Below, piece after piece: positions 38,215 to 46,442 of a stretch of DNA of 64,000 bases. The position numbers were made by a program, and so were the translations under genes. Within the stretch, counting starts at the first letter, position 1. Every line of letters starts with the position of its first letter. The DNA comes from Peptostreptococcus stomatis DSM 17678 (lineage in GTDB: Bacteria > Bacillota > Clostridia > Peptostreptococcales > Peptostreptococcaceae): contig NZ_ADGQ01000056.1 in NCBI RefSeq assembly GCF_000147675.1, positions 1-64,000 on the forward strand, read 5' to 3'. The notes beneath the pieces were generated by a model. That model was given only the letters and a program-made list of their open reading frames with translations. It made no database searches and was not told where the DNA came from.

Positions 38215-39090
38215 TTATAAAAGTTCCCTGGCCTGGTCCTTCCAGCATATAAATCCAGTAGTCCCTGGACCTCCATGGGTTCCTATTCCACAGCCTATCA
38301 TAAAGTACCTTATCTCAGAAGGATTTAACTCTGATTTGATTAGCTCTTCTAGCCTATCCCTCTCTTTTAGGTCATCTGAATACCCTATATAGACCGTCCT
38401 GCCTTCTAGGCTAGATATTCCATTTCCCCTGGCTATATCTACCAGCTTACTAGCAACATTCTTCTTGCCCCTGGCCATGCCAACATTATCAACTATACCA
38501 TCCTTTATGATGCAAAGAGGTTTGATGCTCAGGACTGTTCCTATTGTAGCTGTAGCCCCAGATATCCTTCCTCCCTTACTAAGGTATAGGAGGTCGTCAC
38601 AGGAAAAACAACCAAAGGCCATATCCTTCATAGCCTCAATCTGGTCGACGATTTCGTCAAGTTCCTTACCCTCTTCCCTTAGCTGACAGGCCCTTATCAC
38701 CTGGATGGCTATGGCAAAACTAAGGGTATTAGAGTCTATAATCCTAATCTTGTTATAAAAATTATCTTCCAGCTCTGACTTTGCCATCACAGCACTCTGG
38801 TAGGTGCCTGTAGCACTTGCAGCAGCTGAAATATATAGGATATCATAACCTTCTTCACAATACTTTTTAAAATTCTCATAGAAGGCACCATATGTAACCT
38901 GGGAAGTCTTAGGTATGATTCCTTCCTCTCTTAAAAGTTTGTAAAATTTTTCTCCATCTATATCTATCCTATCCTTATATTCAACACCATCAATGATTAT
39001 GCTTAGTGGCAGCATATCAATATCATATAAGTCCAAATAGTCTTGGCTTATATCAGATAAACTATCGCAGACTATCTTAATTTTATTCAT
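38215..39090 (-). CDS. DegV-family fatty-acid-binding protein
   Basis: A 291-residue DegV protein. Family motifs include KIVCDSLSDIS, TSQVTYGAFYENFKKY and SAAASATGTYQSA (Ser/Thr clasp for the fatty-acid carboxylate). The C-terminal half ends IGTHGGPGTTGFICW. DegV proteins (FakB type) bind fatty acids and present them to the FakA kinase for phosphorylation; fakA is not in this window. The ATG at 39090 follows GGAGGT. Confidence 0.92.
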   Translation of the reverse strand: MNKIKIVCDSLSDISQDYLDLYDIDMLPLSIIIDGVEYKDRIDIDGEKFYKLLREEGIIPKTSQVTYGAFYENFKKYCEEGYDILYISAAASATGTYQSAVMAKSELEDNFYNKIRIIDSNTLSFAIAIQVIRACQLREEGKELDEIVDQIEAMKDMAFGCFSCDDLLYLSKGGRISGATATIGTVLSIKPLCIIKDGIVDNVGMARGKKNVASKLVDIARGNGISSLEGRTVYIGYSDDLKERDRLEELIKSELNPSEIRYFMIGCGIGTHGGPGTTGFICWKDQARELL

Positions 39091-39109
39091 ATTTACCTCC
39101 ATATATTAC

Positions 39110-39580
39110 CTATACCAGACCGTCAAAGTCTAACTGCCTCATGGCCTCGTATACTACAATGGCTACTGCATTGGATAGGTTGAGGCACCTGGCACCCTCT
39201 ATCCCCCTCATTGGTATCCTGATACAAGTATCCATATTAGCTTCTATCAAGTCCTTGGGTAGGCCCTTAGTCTCCTTGCCAAATACCAAAAAACATCCAT
39301 CTTCATACTTTACATCCGTATGATTTTTCTGGCCATTTATGGTAGAGAAGAAAAACTTTGCACCCTTATGCTTGTCTTCAAGTTCCTCAAAACTATCGTA
39401 ATATTGTATATCAGCTATATCCCAGTAGTCTAGACCACACCTCTTAAGGTGCTTGTCATCTAGGGAAAAACCCAGAGGTCTTACTAGGTGGAGTATTGCT
39501 CCTGTATTAGCGCATGTCCTAATTATATTACCTGTATTATGTGGTATTTCTGGCTCAACAAGGACTATATTGATAGCCAT
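39110..39580 (-). CDS. trmL: tRNA (cytidine/uridine(34)-2'-O)-methyltransferase TrmL
   Basis: A 156-residue SPOUT methyltransferase modifying the wobble base of certain leucine tRNAs. The N-terminus NIVLVEPEIPHNTGNIIRTCANTGAILHLV and the knot region (FGKETKGLP, RIPMRGIEGARCLNLSNAVAIVVYEA) are typical. AAGGAGG precedes the ATG. It sits between nth (32-base gap) and degV (19-base gap), so these are likely co-transcribed. Confidence 0.95.
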   Translation of the reverse strand: MAINIVLVEPEIPHNTGNIIRTCANTGAILHLVRPLGFSLDDKHLKRCGLDYWDIADIQYYDSFEELEDKHKGAKFFFSTINGQKNHTDVKYEDGCFLVFGKETKGLPKDLIEANMDTCIRIPMRGIEGARCLNLSNAVAIVVYEAMRQLDFDGLV

Positions 39581-39612
39581 AATATCAACCTCCTTCTTAT
39601 AAAATATCCTGT

Positions 39613-40251
39613 CTAAAAGCTATAGTAGTTGCACATATGGCTTATGGAGCAATTACTACATTCTGGTTTCCTGGCCTTACAGACCCTCCTACCATGGAAA
39701 ATCAGTAGGTGGTGGGAATGGGTCCACCTGTCCTTTGGGATTGCCTTCATAAGGGCAAATTCTGTTTTCTCAGGAGTGGTTTCCTTGACTATGCCTATCC
39801 TATTGCTAACCCTAAATACATGGGTATCCACAGCAATAGCTGGTACCCCAAAGGCATTGCTCAGGACTACACCTGCTGTCTTTCTTCCTACACCTGGTAA
39901 CTTTACCAGGTCTTCTAAATTATCTGGTACCTGGCCCCCATATAAGTCTACCAATATAGAAGATGTTTCCTTTATCTTCTTGGCCTTAGACTTATAAAGA
40001 CCACATGTCTTGATCATATCTTCTATCTGTCCTATACTAAGGTCCTTAAAATCCTGGGGCTGGTTGTATTTTTTAAACATTTCCTCCGTAACTATATTGA
40101 CCCTCACATCCGTACATTGGGCTGACAGTATGGTTGCTACCAGTAGTTCAAAGGCAGATGAATGCACCAACTCACAATGGGCATCTGGGTGCTGGTCAGC
40201 CAGGAGGTCAAGTATTTCTATTGTTTGTTTTTTTGTCTTTTTTCTCGGCAT
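39613..40251 (-). CDS. nth: Endonuclease III
   Basis: A 212-residue base-excision repair glycosylase/AP lyase for oxidised pyrimidines. The helix-hairpin-helix LPGVGRKTAGVVLSNAFGVPAIAVDTHV contains the catalytic Lys, and the Asp lies in VDTHVFR. The C-terminal [4Fe-4S] cluster follows the C-x6-C-x2-C-x5-C spacing (CKARKPECSNCSISHMC). GGAGG precedes the ATG. It lies ten bases after the uridine-kinase-like gene. Confidence 0.95.
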   Translation of the reverse strand: MPRKKTKKQTIEILDLLADQHPDAHCELVHSSAFELLVATILSAQCTDVRVNIVTEEMFKKYNQPQDFKDLSIGQIEDMIKTCGLYKSKAKKIKETSSILVDLYGGQVPDNLEDLVKLPGVGRKTAGVVLSNAFGVPAIAVDTHVFRVSNRIGIVKETTPEKTEFALMKAIPKDRWTHSHHLLIFHGRRVCKARKPECSNCSISHMCNYYSF

Positions 40252-40261
40252 TTTTCCTCCT

Positions 40262-41917
40262 CTAGTCGACTATCCTACTTCCACCTATAAATTCTCTGAT
40301 TATGGATGTAGGCCCTATATCTCCCGTATCATCTATTGTATTAAAGTACTGCAAGAACTTTCTTAGCCTTAGGGCATCCAGATAATAACAAGAGTCTTCG
40401 TCAACCTGTCTCAATAGCTTTATGGCCATTGGTTTTAGGACTGACAGCTCATAAACACTTGCTGAGTTGAACATTACATCCGCCTCTTCCTGGTAAGGGA
40501 AAATATTTATTTCTTCACCCCTCCTAACTGAGGCCCATTTTTCCAGAGTACTCTCAGCATTAGAGTTTCTAAATTGATGGTCCCTAACTATCCTCCTTAT
40601 CAACCTGAAATCAGTGGTTGGTATCCTATTGTGGTCATCTAAATTTATCTGGGTTATGACACTCAGGTATATCTTAAACTTTAAATCATCTGGTAGGTCC
40701 TTGGTCAAATTTGGATTTAGGCCGTGGATACCCTCCAAAATTATAGGATTATCACCCTCTAGTTTCAAGGTTTTATCAGTATAAACCCTAGACCCAGTCA
40801 TGAAATCAAATTTTATTTTTGCAATCTCCTTGCCTTCCAGAAGGTCTTTTAAGTCCCTATTAAATTGGACTATATCAATTGCATCTATGGATTCAAAGTC
40901 GTAGTGCCCATTTTCATCCCTTGGAGTATCATCCCTATTTACGAAATAATCATCCAAAGATATAGGGAGTGGTGTCAGGCCATTTACCCTCAACTGTATA
41001 GACAACCTGTGGGCAAAACTGGTCTTGCCTGAAGAAGAAGGGGCGGCTATCAAGATCAGCTTACTCTTTTTCTTTACTATCATATCGGCTATTTCAGCTA
41101 TCTTTTTTTCGTGCAGGGACTCTACAGTTCTTATCATATCACCGTACTCATTGTTTTCTATAATCCTATTTAGGTCTACCAGGGTCTCTATGCCTAAGGT
41201 TTTTGACCACTGCTCAGACTCCCTGTAGATATCTGATAACTTTGGTAGGGGCTTAAATTTAGATACTGTGCCCTTGATACCCTTATCTGGACCCAGGATT
41301 ACCAGACCTTCCCCCATCCTTACCAGGTCAAAATCCTCGATATAGGATGTAGATGGGAACATATAACCATAAAAATAGTCAAAGTATCCATTACACTCAT
41401 AAACCTTAGTCAAGTCATCATCCCTATACTTTAAAAGGTTGGACTTGTCAAACCTTCTAACCTCTTCAAACTTATCTATAGCCTGGTCATTTGGCATATA
41501 GTGACAAGTTATCTTATAGTCTTTTTTTATATATTCTTTCATCTTTGCCTTTAAGATCTCAACATCTTCATCAGTTAGGTCTTTTGGCATCTTAAGTAGG
41601 CAGTAAAGGCCACCTGCTATAGAATGCTTGATAAATACCTTACACTTATCAAATACATCCCTGCAGGCCATAACTAAAAGTAGGGACAAGCCCCTAAAAT
41701 ATAGGCGGATACCATCATCACCAGTAGTATCTATAAGGTGGACATCCTCACTAGTATGCAATACATAGTTGAGGTCATGGTACTTGTTCTTAATTTTAGC
41801 CATACAGATATGGCCCTGGTAGTCATCCTTTAGCATTTCTGCCAATTTGGAAAGCCTAATCTTACCATCCTCTATCCTTATTTCCTTACCATCTACTCTA
41901 ACAATCAAATTACTCAT
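40262..41917 (-). CDS. Uridine-kinase-like P-loop protein with TGS/ThrRS-type N-terminus
   Basis: A 551-residue protein. The N-terminal third resembles a TGS plus ThrRS-editing-like region (LIVRVDGKEIRIEDGKIRLSKLAEML, then a segment with FIKHSIAGGLYCLL). The C-terminal half is a uridine-kinase/phosphoribulokinase fold with Walker A APSSSGKTSFAHRL (near 295). It also has PISLDDYFVNRDDTPRDENG and GIHGLNPNLTKDLPDDLKFKIYLSV. Such fused nucleoside kinases are common in Clostridia, but the substrate is not firmly established. It lies between lepB and nth. Confidence 0.85.
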   Translation of the reverse strand: MSNLIVRVDGKEIRIEDGKIRLSKLAEMLKDDYQGHICMAKIKNKYHDLNYVLHTSEDVHLIDTTGDDGIRLYFRGLSLLLVMACRDVFDKCKVFIKHSIAGGLYCLLKMPKDLTDEDVEILKAKMKEYIKKDYKITCHYMPNDQAIDKFEEVRRFDKSNLLKYRDDDLTKVYECNGYFDYFYGYMFPSTSYIEDFDLVRMGEGLVILGPDKGIKGTVSKFKPLPKLSDIYRESEQWSKTLGIETLVDLNRIIENNEYGDMIRTVESLHEKKIAEIADMIVKKKSKLILIAAPSSSGKTSFAHRLSIQLRVNGLTPLPISLDDYFVNRDDTPRDENGHYDFESIDAIDIVQFNRDLKDLLEGKEIAKIKFDFMTGSRVYTDKTLKLEGDNPIILEGIHGLNPNLTKDLPDDLKFKIYLSVITQINLDDHNRIPTTDFRLIRRIVRDHQFRNSNAESTLEKWASVRRGEEINIFPYQEEADVMFNSASVYELSVLKPMAIKLLRQVDEDSCYYLDALRLRKFLQYFNTIDDTGDIGPTSIIREFIGGSRIVD

Positions 41918-41942
41918 CTATCTATCCCTTCATACTATGACA

Positions 41943-41969
41943 AAATTCAAGGGGGTCCCCCTTGAATTT
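41943..41969 (-). terminator. Palindromic hairpin after lepB
   Basis: A 13-base arm (AAATTCAAGGGGG) and its exact complement flank one T, giving an 11-pair stem with loop GGTCC. It starts eight bases beyond the lepB stop. No T tract follows on the minus strand, so termination is likely but not certain. Confidence 0.5.
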
Positions 41970-41976
41970 CAAACAT

Positions 41977-42582
41977 CTATTTTACAGTCCCTATATTTTG
42001 CAAGGGAAATAATCTGACCAATACATTTCCTACCAGCCTGGATTCTGGCACGAATCCAACCTCTGAATACCTGCTATCTAGACTGTTTCTCCTATTGTCA
42101 CCCATGCAAAAAAGCGTGCCCTTTGGTACAGTAGTATCTATATCGCCATCTGTATAATTATCCTTAGAAATATATTCCTCATCCAGGACCTTTCCATTTA
42201 CCTTGACGACCCCATCCTTGATAGTAATGCGGTCACCACCTACGGCTATTACCCTCTTAACCAGGTCTTTAGTACTGCTATCGTCCTGTAGGATAAAGTC
42301 TAATACCTTCTTGGCCGTGCTCTTTTCTTGTGTGTTCAAGTTTTTTATAGGCATATAACTATCAAATACAACTATATCTCCCCTCTTAACACCAGTATAC
42401 CTACTAATCCTGTTTATAATTAGGTAGTCGCTATTTTCAAGGGTTGGGTACATTGATAGACCATCTACCCTGGTTGGCCTAATAACCTGAACTATAACTA
42501 CAGCCAAAATAGCTGCCATTAAAAAAACTTTTATAATTTCTTTTACTTCATACATAAATCCTTTTTTCTCTACTCGACTCAA
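41977..42582 (-). CDS. lepB: Signal peptidase I
   Basis: A membrane-anchored serine peptidase that removes Sec signal peptides. An N-terminal helix (EIIKVFLMAAILAVVIVQVI) is followed by the catalytic Ser in GLSMYPTLENSD and the catalytic Lys in TKDLVKRVIAVGGD. Box E GDNRRNSLDSR is intact. I prefer the TTG start at 42582, six bases after AAGGAG. It is the Gram-positive short form, about 201 residues. Confidence 0.93.
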   Translation of the reverse strand: MSRVEKKGFMYEVKEIIKVFLMAAILAVVIVQVIRPTRVDGLSMYPTLENSDYLIINRISRYTGVKRGDIVVFDSYMPIKNLNTQEKSTAKKVLDFILQDDSSTKDLVKRVIAVGGDRITIKDGVVKVNGKVLDEEYISKDNYTDGDIDTTVPKGTLFCMGDNRRNSLDSRYSEVGFVPESRLVGNVLVRLFPLQNIGTVK

Positions 42583-42635
42583 TTTAGTCTCCTTCCTCAA
42601 CCCTGAATATTGTATTTTTCTAGCCTATAGCCACT

Positions 42636-44129
42636 CTACCTTCTAAGCCCCTTTGGGTACTTGTTTTTAAGGATTCCGTTTGATTCCTTGCCCCATCCTA
42701 GGGACACTCCTTCCACGCTTACCAAGACCCAACCTCTGGATTGGGATGTTGCTATGGATTCTCCCCTCAGATAGGCCTTGATTTCATCAGAGTCATTAGC
42801 AAAATCAATGGTATTTTTTACATCACCAGGTCTCAAGGCCATGGCCAAAGAATGGGCTGGCTCGAACCTGTTTTTCTTAAATTGACCTATAAAAAGGCCT
42901 GCTCTTAGTATCTTCAAACCCCTTAAATCATAATCAAGCGGCTGGTAGTAGAGTCTATCTTCTTTTAGAGATAAGCCACTTTCTAAGACATTTTTCAATC
43001 CACCATCTAGCAAATAAGTAGTGGCAAAGTCCTCAAATAGATTAAGGTTTCCTGAATTCTTATTGCTAGACTTAGCCCTTGATTTTTGTTTTTTCTTGGA
43101 TTTTTTTGCATAATCCCTGCTTGGATCTTTCTTGGTATCTTCATAAGAAGTTGAAACACCAAAGTCTCCAGACTCAAGGTTTCCTGTCTTATCTGCCTCT
43201 TTTAGTATCCTGGCACAAAAGTGCCCTTCTCCCCTGTCCTTATGGGGCCAAATCCTATCCATATCCACTAGGCTAGCAGTCGGATAGTCCCCTAAGAAGG
43301 CTTCTATTATATCCTCATTTTCCTGCCTGGTAAAGGTACAGGTAGAATATATGAGCATACCTCCATTTCTTAACATTTCATAGGCATCCCTGATTATCTG
43401 CCTCTGGATACCAGCACACTCATCAACCTTGTCTTGGGACCAATCTTCAATGGCAAAAGCATCCTTCCTAAACATCCCTTGACCTGAGCATGGTGCATCT
43501 ATGAATATCTTATCAAAGAAACCTTTAAAAAACGTTAATAAGCTACTAGAATCTGAATTGGTTATAATAGAGTTTACAGCTCCAAACCTCTCAAGATTTT
43601 CTCCCAAGGCCCTAATCCTATTTGGATTTATCTCATTGGAAACCAAGAGTCCCCTATGGTTCAACTTTGAAAGTATGTAGGTAGACTTGCCACCTGGGGC
43701 TGCGCATAGGTCTAGGACCCTGTCCCCCTCATTGATTGGAGTCTGGCCAACAACACTCATTGCAGACGGTTCCTGTATATAGTAGGCCCCTGCATCGTGT
43801 AGGGGGTTCTTGCCAGGATTTACATCTCCTGATATGTAGTAGCCCTCCTTGGCCCAACTGATATTATCCCTGTCAAAATCAATATTAAAAAGGCCCAAAT
43901 CCTTGAACCTTTCTATAGGCATTTTCAAGTTATTAACCCTGATTGCAGAAGTTTTTTCATCCTGGTAGGAATCCAAGAAGTCCTGGTATTCATCACCCAA
44001 AATTTCCTTCATTTCCCTTAGGAAGCTTTCTGGCAAAGATAATCGCTTATCCTTTATATTAAATTGATCCTGGTCCCCTCCTGGGGCCTCCTCCTGTAAG
44101 TTTATGTTCCCGCTATTAGAAGTAGTCAT
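42636..44129 (-). CDS. rsmF: RsmF/NOL1/NOP2-type rRNA cytosine-C5 methyltransferase
   Basis: A 5-methylcytosine RNA methyltransferase of about 497 residues. SAM-binding motif: VLDLCAAPGGKSTYI. Catalytic motifs: DAPCSGQGMFRKDA (IV) and YSTCTFTRQENED (VI). The C-terminal PUA-like domain (PGDVKNTIDFANDSDEIKAYLRGE, SRGWVLVSVEGVSLGWGK) marks the RsmF/YebU subfamily. A basic, Lys/Ser/Asn-rich insert (about 340-370) separates the halves and is probably a flexible RNA-binding linker. The start is either the ATG at 44129 or a GTG at 44147. It overlaps the DUF3867 gene by about 14 bases, so translation is coupled. Confidence 0.92.
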   Translation of the reverse strand: MTTSNSGNINLQEEAPGGDQDQFNIKDKRLSLPESFLREMKEILGDEYQDFLDSYQDEKTSAIRVNNLKMPIERFKDLGLFNIDFDRDNISWAKEGYYISGDVNPGKNPLHDAGAYYIQEPSAMSVVGQTPINEGDRVLDLCAAPGGKSTYILSKLNHRGLLVSNEINPNRIRALGENLERFGAVNSIITNSDSSSLLTFFKGFFDKIFIDAPCSGQGMFRKDAFAIEDWSQDKVDECAGIQRQIIRDAYEMLRNGGMLIYSTCTFTRQENEDIIEAFLGDYPTASLVDMDRIWPHKDRGEGHFCARILKEADKTGNLESGDFGVSTSYEDTKKDPSRDYAKKSKKKQKSRAKSSNKNSGNLNLFEDFATTYLLDGGLKNVLESGLSLKEDRLYYQPLDYDLRGLKILRAGLFIGQFKKNRFEPAHSLAMALRPGDVKNTIDFANDSDEIKAYLRGESIATSQSRGWVLVSVEGVSLGWGKESNGILKNKYPKGLRR

Positions 44130-44706
44130 ATGCACTCGTTGCCTCACAGATTACTACCTTGATTTTTTCATTGTTGGCCTGCCTATAACCAGCTATAAAA
44201 GTATTTACATCTGGGTCTGACAGGTCTATCTTCTTCTCACTTACAAGGGTCAAGTTGCTTCCATCCATGATAAACTTGACCTGGTTGACACCGTTGTCCA
44301 AAAGGTAATGCATGATAGTCTTTTCTTCAATACCATCGTACCTCTCAAAAAAGGCCAACTTGTCCCCAAAGTCCTTGACGCTGTAAGACTCTTTCTTGTC
44401 CTTATTATTTATTATATAGGCACCTTCATTCATGTCAATGCCCATCCTCTTCATTTCTTCTTCTATATTTTTTGGATCAAAACCATACCTCTCCAATAGC
44501 TTCTCCTGCATCTGGCCGAATTTTTCCACAGAGATATTGTTCTTCTTTAGGAATTCATTGATACTCTTCGAAAAGTCCAGAGGGCTCATAGTCCCGCCAG
44601 AAACGTTGGTATACATTGAATACATATATTCTTCTAATTTATCTATATCTGAATCCTTGACCTTATTTTGAAAAGAGCCAAAGTCTATTATCTTATCGTC
44701 TGACAT
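44116..44706 (-). CDS. DUF3867-like hypothetical protein
   Basis: A 196-residue soluble protein. The N-terminus IIDFGSFQNKVKDSDIDKLEEYMYSMYTNVSGG and the following helical region resemble the DUF3867 family of clostridia. The rest, with IMHYLLDNGVNQVKFIMDG, looks alpha/beta. No catalytic motif is obvious and the function is unknown. AAGGAGG precedes the ATG. It overlaps the methyltransferase start, so the two are translated together. Confidence 0.75.
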   Translation of the reverse strand: MSDDKIIDFGSFQNKVKDSDIDKLEEYMYSMYTNVSGGTMSPLDFSKSINEFLKKNNISVEKFGQMQEKLLERYGFDPKNIEEEMKRMGIDMNEGAYIINNKDKKESYSVKDFGDKLAFFERYDGIEEKTIMHYLLDNGVNQVKFIMDGSNLTLVSEKKIDLSDPDVNTFIAGYRQANNEKIKVVICEATSAYDYF

Positions 44707-44737
44707 AGGTCTTACCTCCTTAGTTAGATTTAAGTAT

Positions 44738-44743
44738 ATTATA
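44738..44743 (-). promoter_or_regulatory. Extended -10 promoter for the DUF3867/rsmF unit
   Basis: On the minus strand TGGTATAAT gives a perfect -10 with an upstream TG, about 32 bases ahead of the DUF3867 start. No clear -35 box. Confidence 0.4.
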
Positions 44744-44768
44744 CCATTAGACGGCTTAATTTAACCAT

Positions 44769-44787
44769 AAAATAGGGCACCTATTTT
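44769..44787 (-). terminator. Terminator after pyrimidine-nucleoside phosphorylase
   Basis: AAAATAG (44769-44775) pairs with CTATTTT (44781-44787) around a five-base loop, between the phosphorylase stop and the DUF3867 promoter. Confidence 0.45.
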
Positions 44788-44923
44788 AAGAAGAAAAACC
44801 TAGCTAATCTACACAATTATACTCTTCTATATTTATTCAGTATATTCCTCGTATATTCCTTGTATATTATTTCCATATGTACTATCTTTCTATATGCATT
44901 AAATTTTACCCTTATACAAGAAG

Positions 44924-46228
44924 TTATTCCCCCAAAATAGCTTCAACTATTGGAATTGGTTCTTGCTTGTCATCAGAATACTGGAAGCTTCTATACATAT
45001 CTTCAAGCCAGTCTTGAGTCAAGTCTCCATCGTGGTAGACCCTGCATAAGAGGTCTCCCTCTTCCACCTTGTCACCTTTTTTGACAGCCATCTTTAGTCC
45101 TACAGCATAGTTGATTGAGTCTGACTTTGTAGCCCTACCGGCCCCCAACTTCATGGCTAGTATACCTAGTTGCATTGAGTGGATACGACTGATATAACCG
45201 GCCTCCCTAGACCTGATTTCGGTAACATATTTTGCCTTTGGAAGGAGGTCTGTATTTTTTATTTGCTCTAGGTCTCCACCCTGGTATTGAACCATCTGGG
45301 CCAGTTTTTCAAAAGCCCTGCCTGACGATACTGCTTCTTCTAAGAGCCTTCTTGCCTCCTCCTTTGTGGATGCTAGTTGGCCCTGGACTAGCATAATTTC
45401 TCCCGCCCTCATGCACAATTCAGTAAAGTCTTTCGGACCTTTACCCCTTACTGTTTCAATGGCTTCCTGGACTTCAAGGGCATTTCCTATTGTATTTCCA
45501 AGCGGTTGGTCCATGTCCGTTATCATGGCTATTGTATTTCTACCCAGCCTTTTTCCTATAGATATCATGGCTTGGGCCAAGATCTTGGCATCTTCTATAG
45601 TCTTCATAAAGGCCCCTTCCCCATACTTTACATCCAGGAGGATAGTATTTGCACCTGAAGCAAGTTTCTTTGACATGATTGATGAGGCTATAAGGGGAAT
45701 TGAATTTACAGTTGCCGTCACATCCCTCAGGGCGTATAGTTTCTTGTCTGCTGGTACCAGGTCACCGGTCTGTCCTATTATGGCCAAGCCTATTTCCTGG
45801 ACCTGGATTTTGAACTGGTCTTCTGTCAAGAAACAGTTAAATCCCCTTATGGATTCTAACTTGTCCAGGGTTCCACCCGTATGGCCTAGGCCTCTTCCAG
45901 ACATCTTGGCAACCTTTAGGCCACAAGCTGCTACCATGGCACCCAGGGCCAATGAAGTCTTGTCACCTACACCACCTGTTGAGTGTTTGTCTGCCTTTAT
46001 CCCCCCTATTGATGATAGGTCCATGACATGACCACTATTCATCATTGCCTCTGCAAGCTTGGCGGTTTCATGGTCATCCATACCATTTAAGACTATGGCC
46101 ATCAAGAGGGCACTGGTCTGGTAGTCTGGTATAGTCCCATCCGTTACACCGTCAATCCAAAACTGAATTTCTTCGTCACTTAGGGTTAACTTATTTTTCT
46201 TTTTTTCAATAATATCTAAAAATCTCAT
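44924..46228 (-). CDS. pdp: Pyrimidine-nucleoside phosphorylase
   Basis: A phosphorylase of about 434 residues converting uridine, thymidine or deoxyuridine plus phosphate to base and (deoxy)ribose-1-phosphate. Phosphate-site motifs: KADKHSTGGVGDKTSLALG and SGRGLGHTGGTLDKLESI. The C-terminal PYNP domain (EAGYISRIHSM, KGDKVEEGDLLCRVY) is present. The start is probably MRFLDII at 46228; a GTG nine bases earlier, with GAGGAG upstream, is also possible. It lies downstream of the purine cluster but behind an inverted repeat, so it is likely separate. Confidence 0.93.
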   Translation of the reverse strand: MRFLDIIEKKKNKLTLSDEEIQFWIDGVTDGTIPDYQTSALLMAIVLNGMDDHETAKLAEAMMNSGHVMDLSSIGGIKADKHSTGGVGDKTSLALGAMVAACGLKVAKMSGRGLGHTGGTLDKLESIRGFNCFLTEDQFKIQVQEIGLAIIGQTGDLVPADKKLYALRDVTATVNSIPLIASSIMSKKLASGANTILLDVKYGEGAFMKTIEDAKILAQAMISIGKRLGRNTIAMITDMDQPLGNTIGNALEVQEAIETVRGKGPKDFTELCMRAGEIMLVQGQLASTKEEARRLLEEAVSSGRAFEKLAQMVQYQGGDLEQIKNTDLLPKAKYVTEIRSREAGYISRIHSMQLGILAMKLGAGRATKSDSINYAVGLKMAVKKGDKVEEGDLLCRVYHDGDLTQDWLEDMYRSFQYSDDKQEPIPIVEAILGE

Positions 46229-46334
46229 CCTTACCACCGCACACTCCTCTAGCATGCCTTCCTTTCAAAAGTTTATCTATGGTCAAACCACTATAGCTAT
46301 ATGGTCATTTATAGTTAAATCCATGGGTATACAA

Positions 46335-46390
46335 AATAGGTCCTAAGCAAATTTCAACATAATTTAAAAGAAACTTGTTTAGAACCTATT
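46335..46390 (-). terminator. Inverted repeat after purL
   Basis: AATAGGTCCTAAGCAA (46335-46350) pairs with 46375-46390 over 16 bases with two wobbles. It lies 53 bases beyond the purL stop and probably ends the purine transcript; no clear T tract follows. Confidence 0.5.
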
Positions 46391-46442
46391 ATACTACTAT
46401 CTCTTGAAGTTTACCAATTTGTATCCAAGAAATTTATTTTTA

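Noticed and set aside
45366-46031. A 221-codon plus-strand frame
   Set aside because: Antisense to pyrimidine-nucleoside phosphorylase, with no start signal and no recognisable domain.
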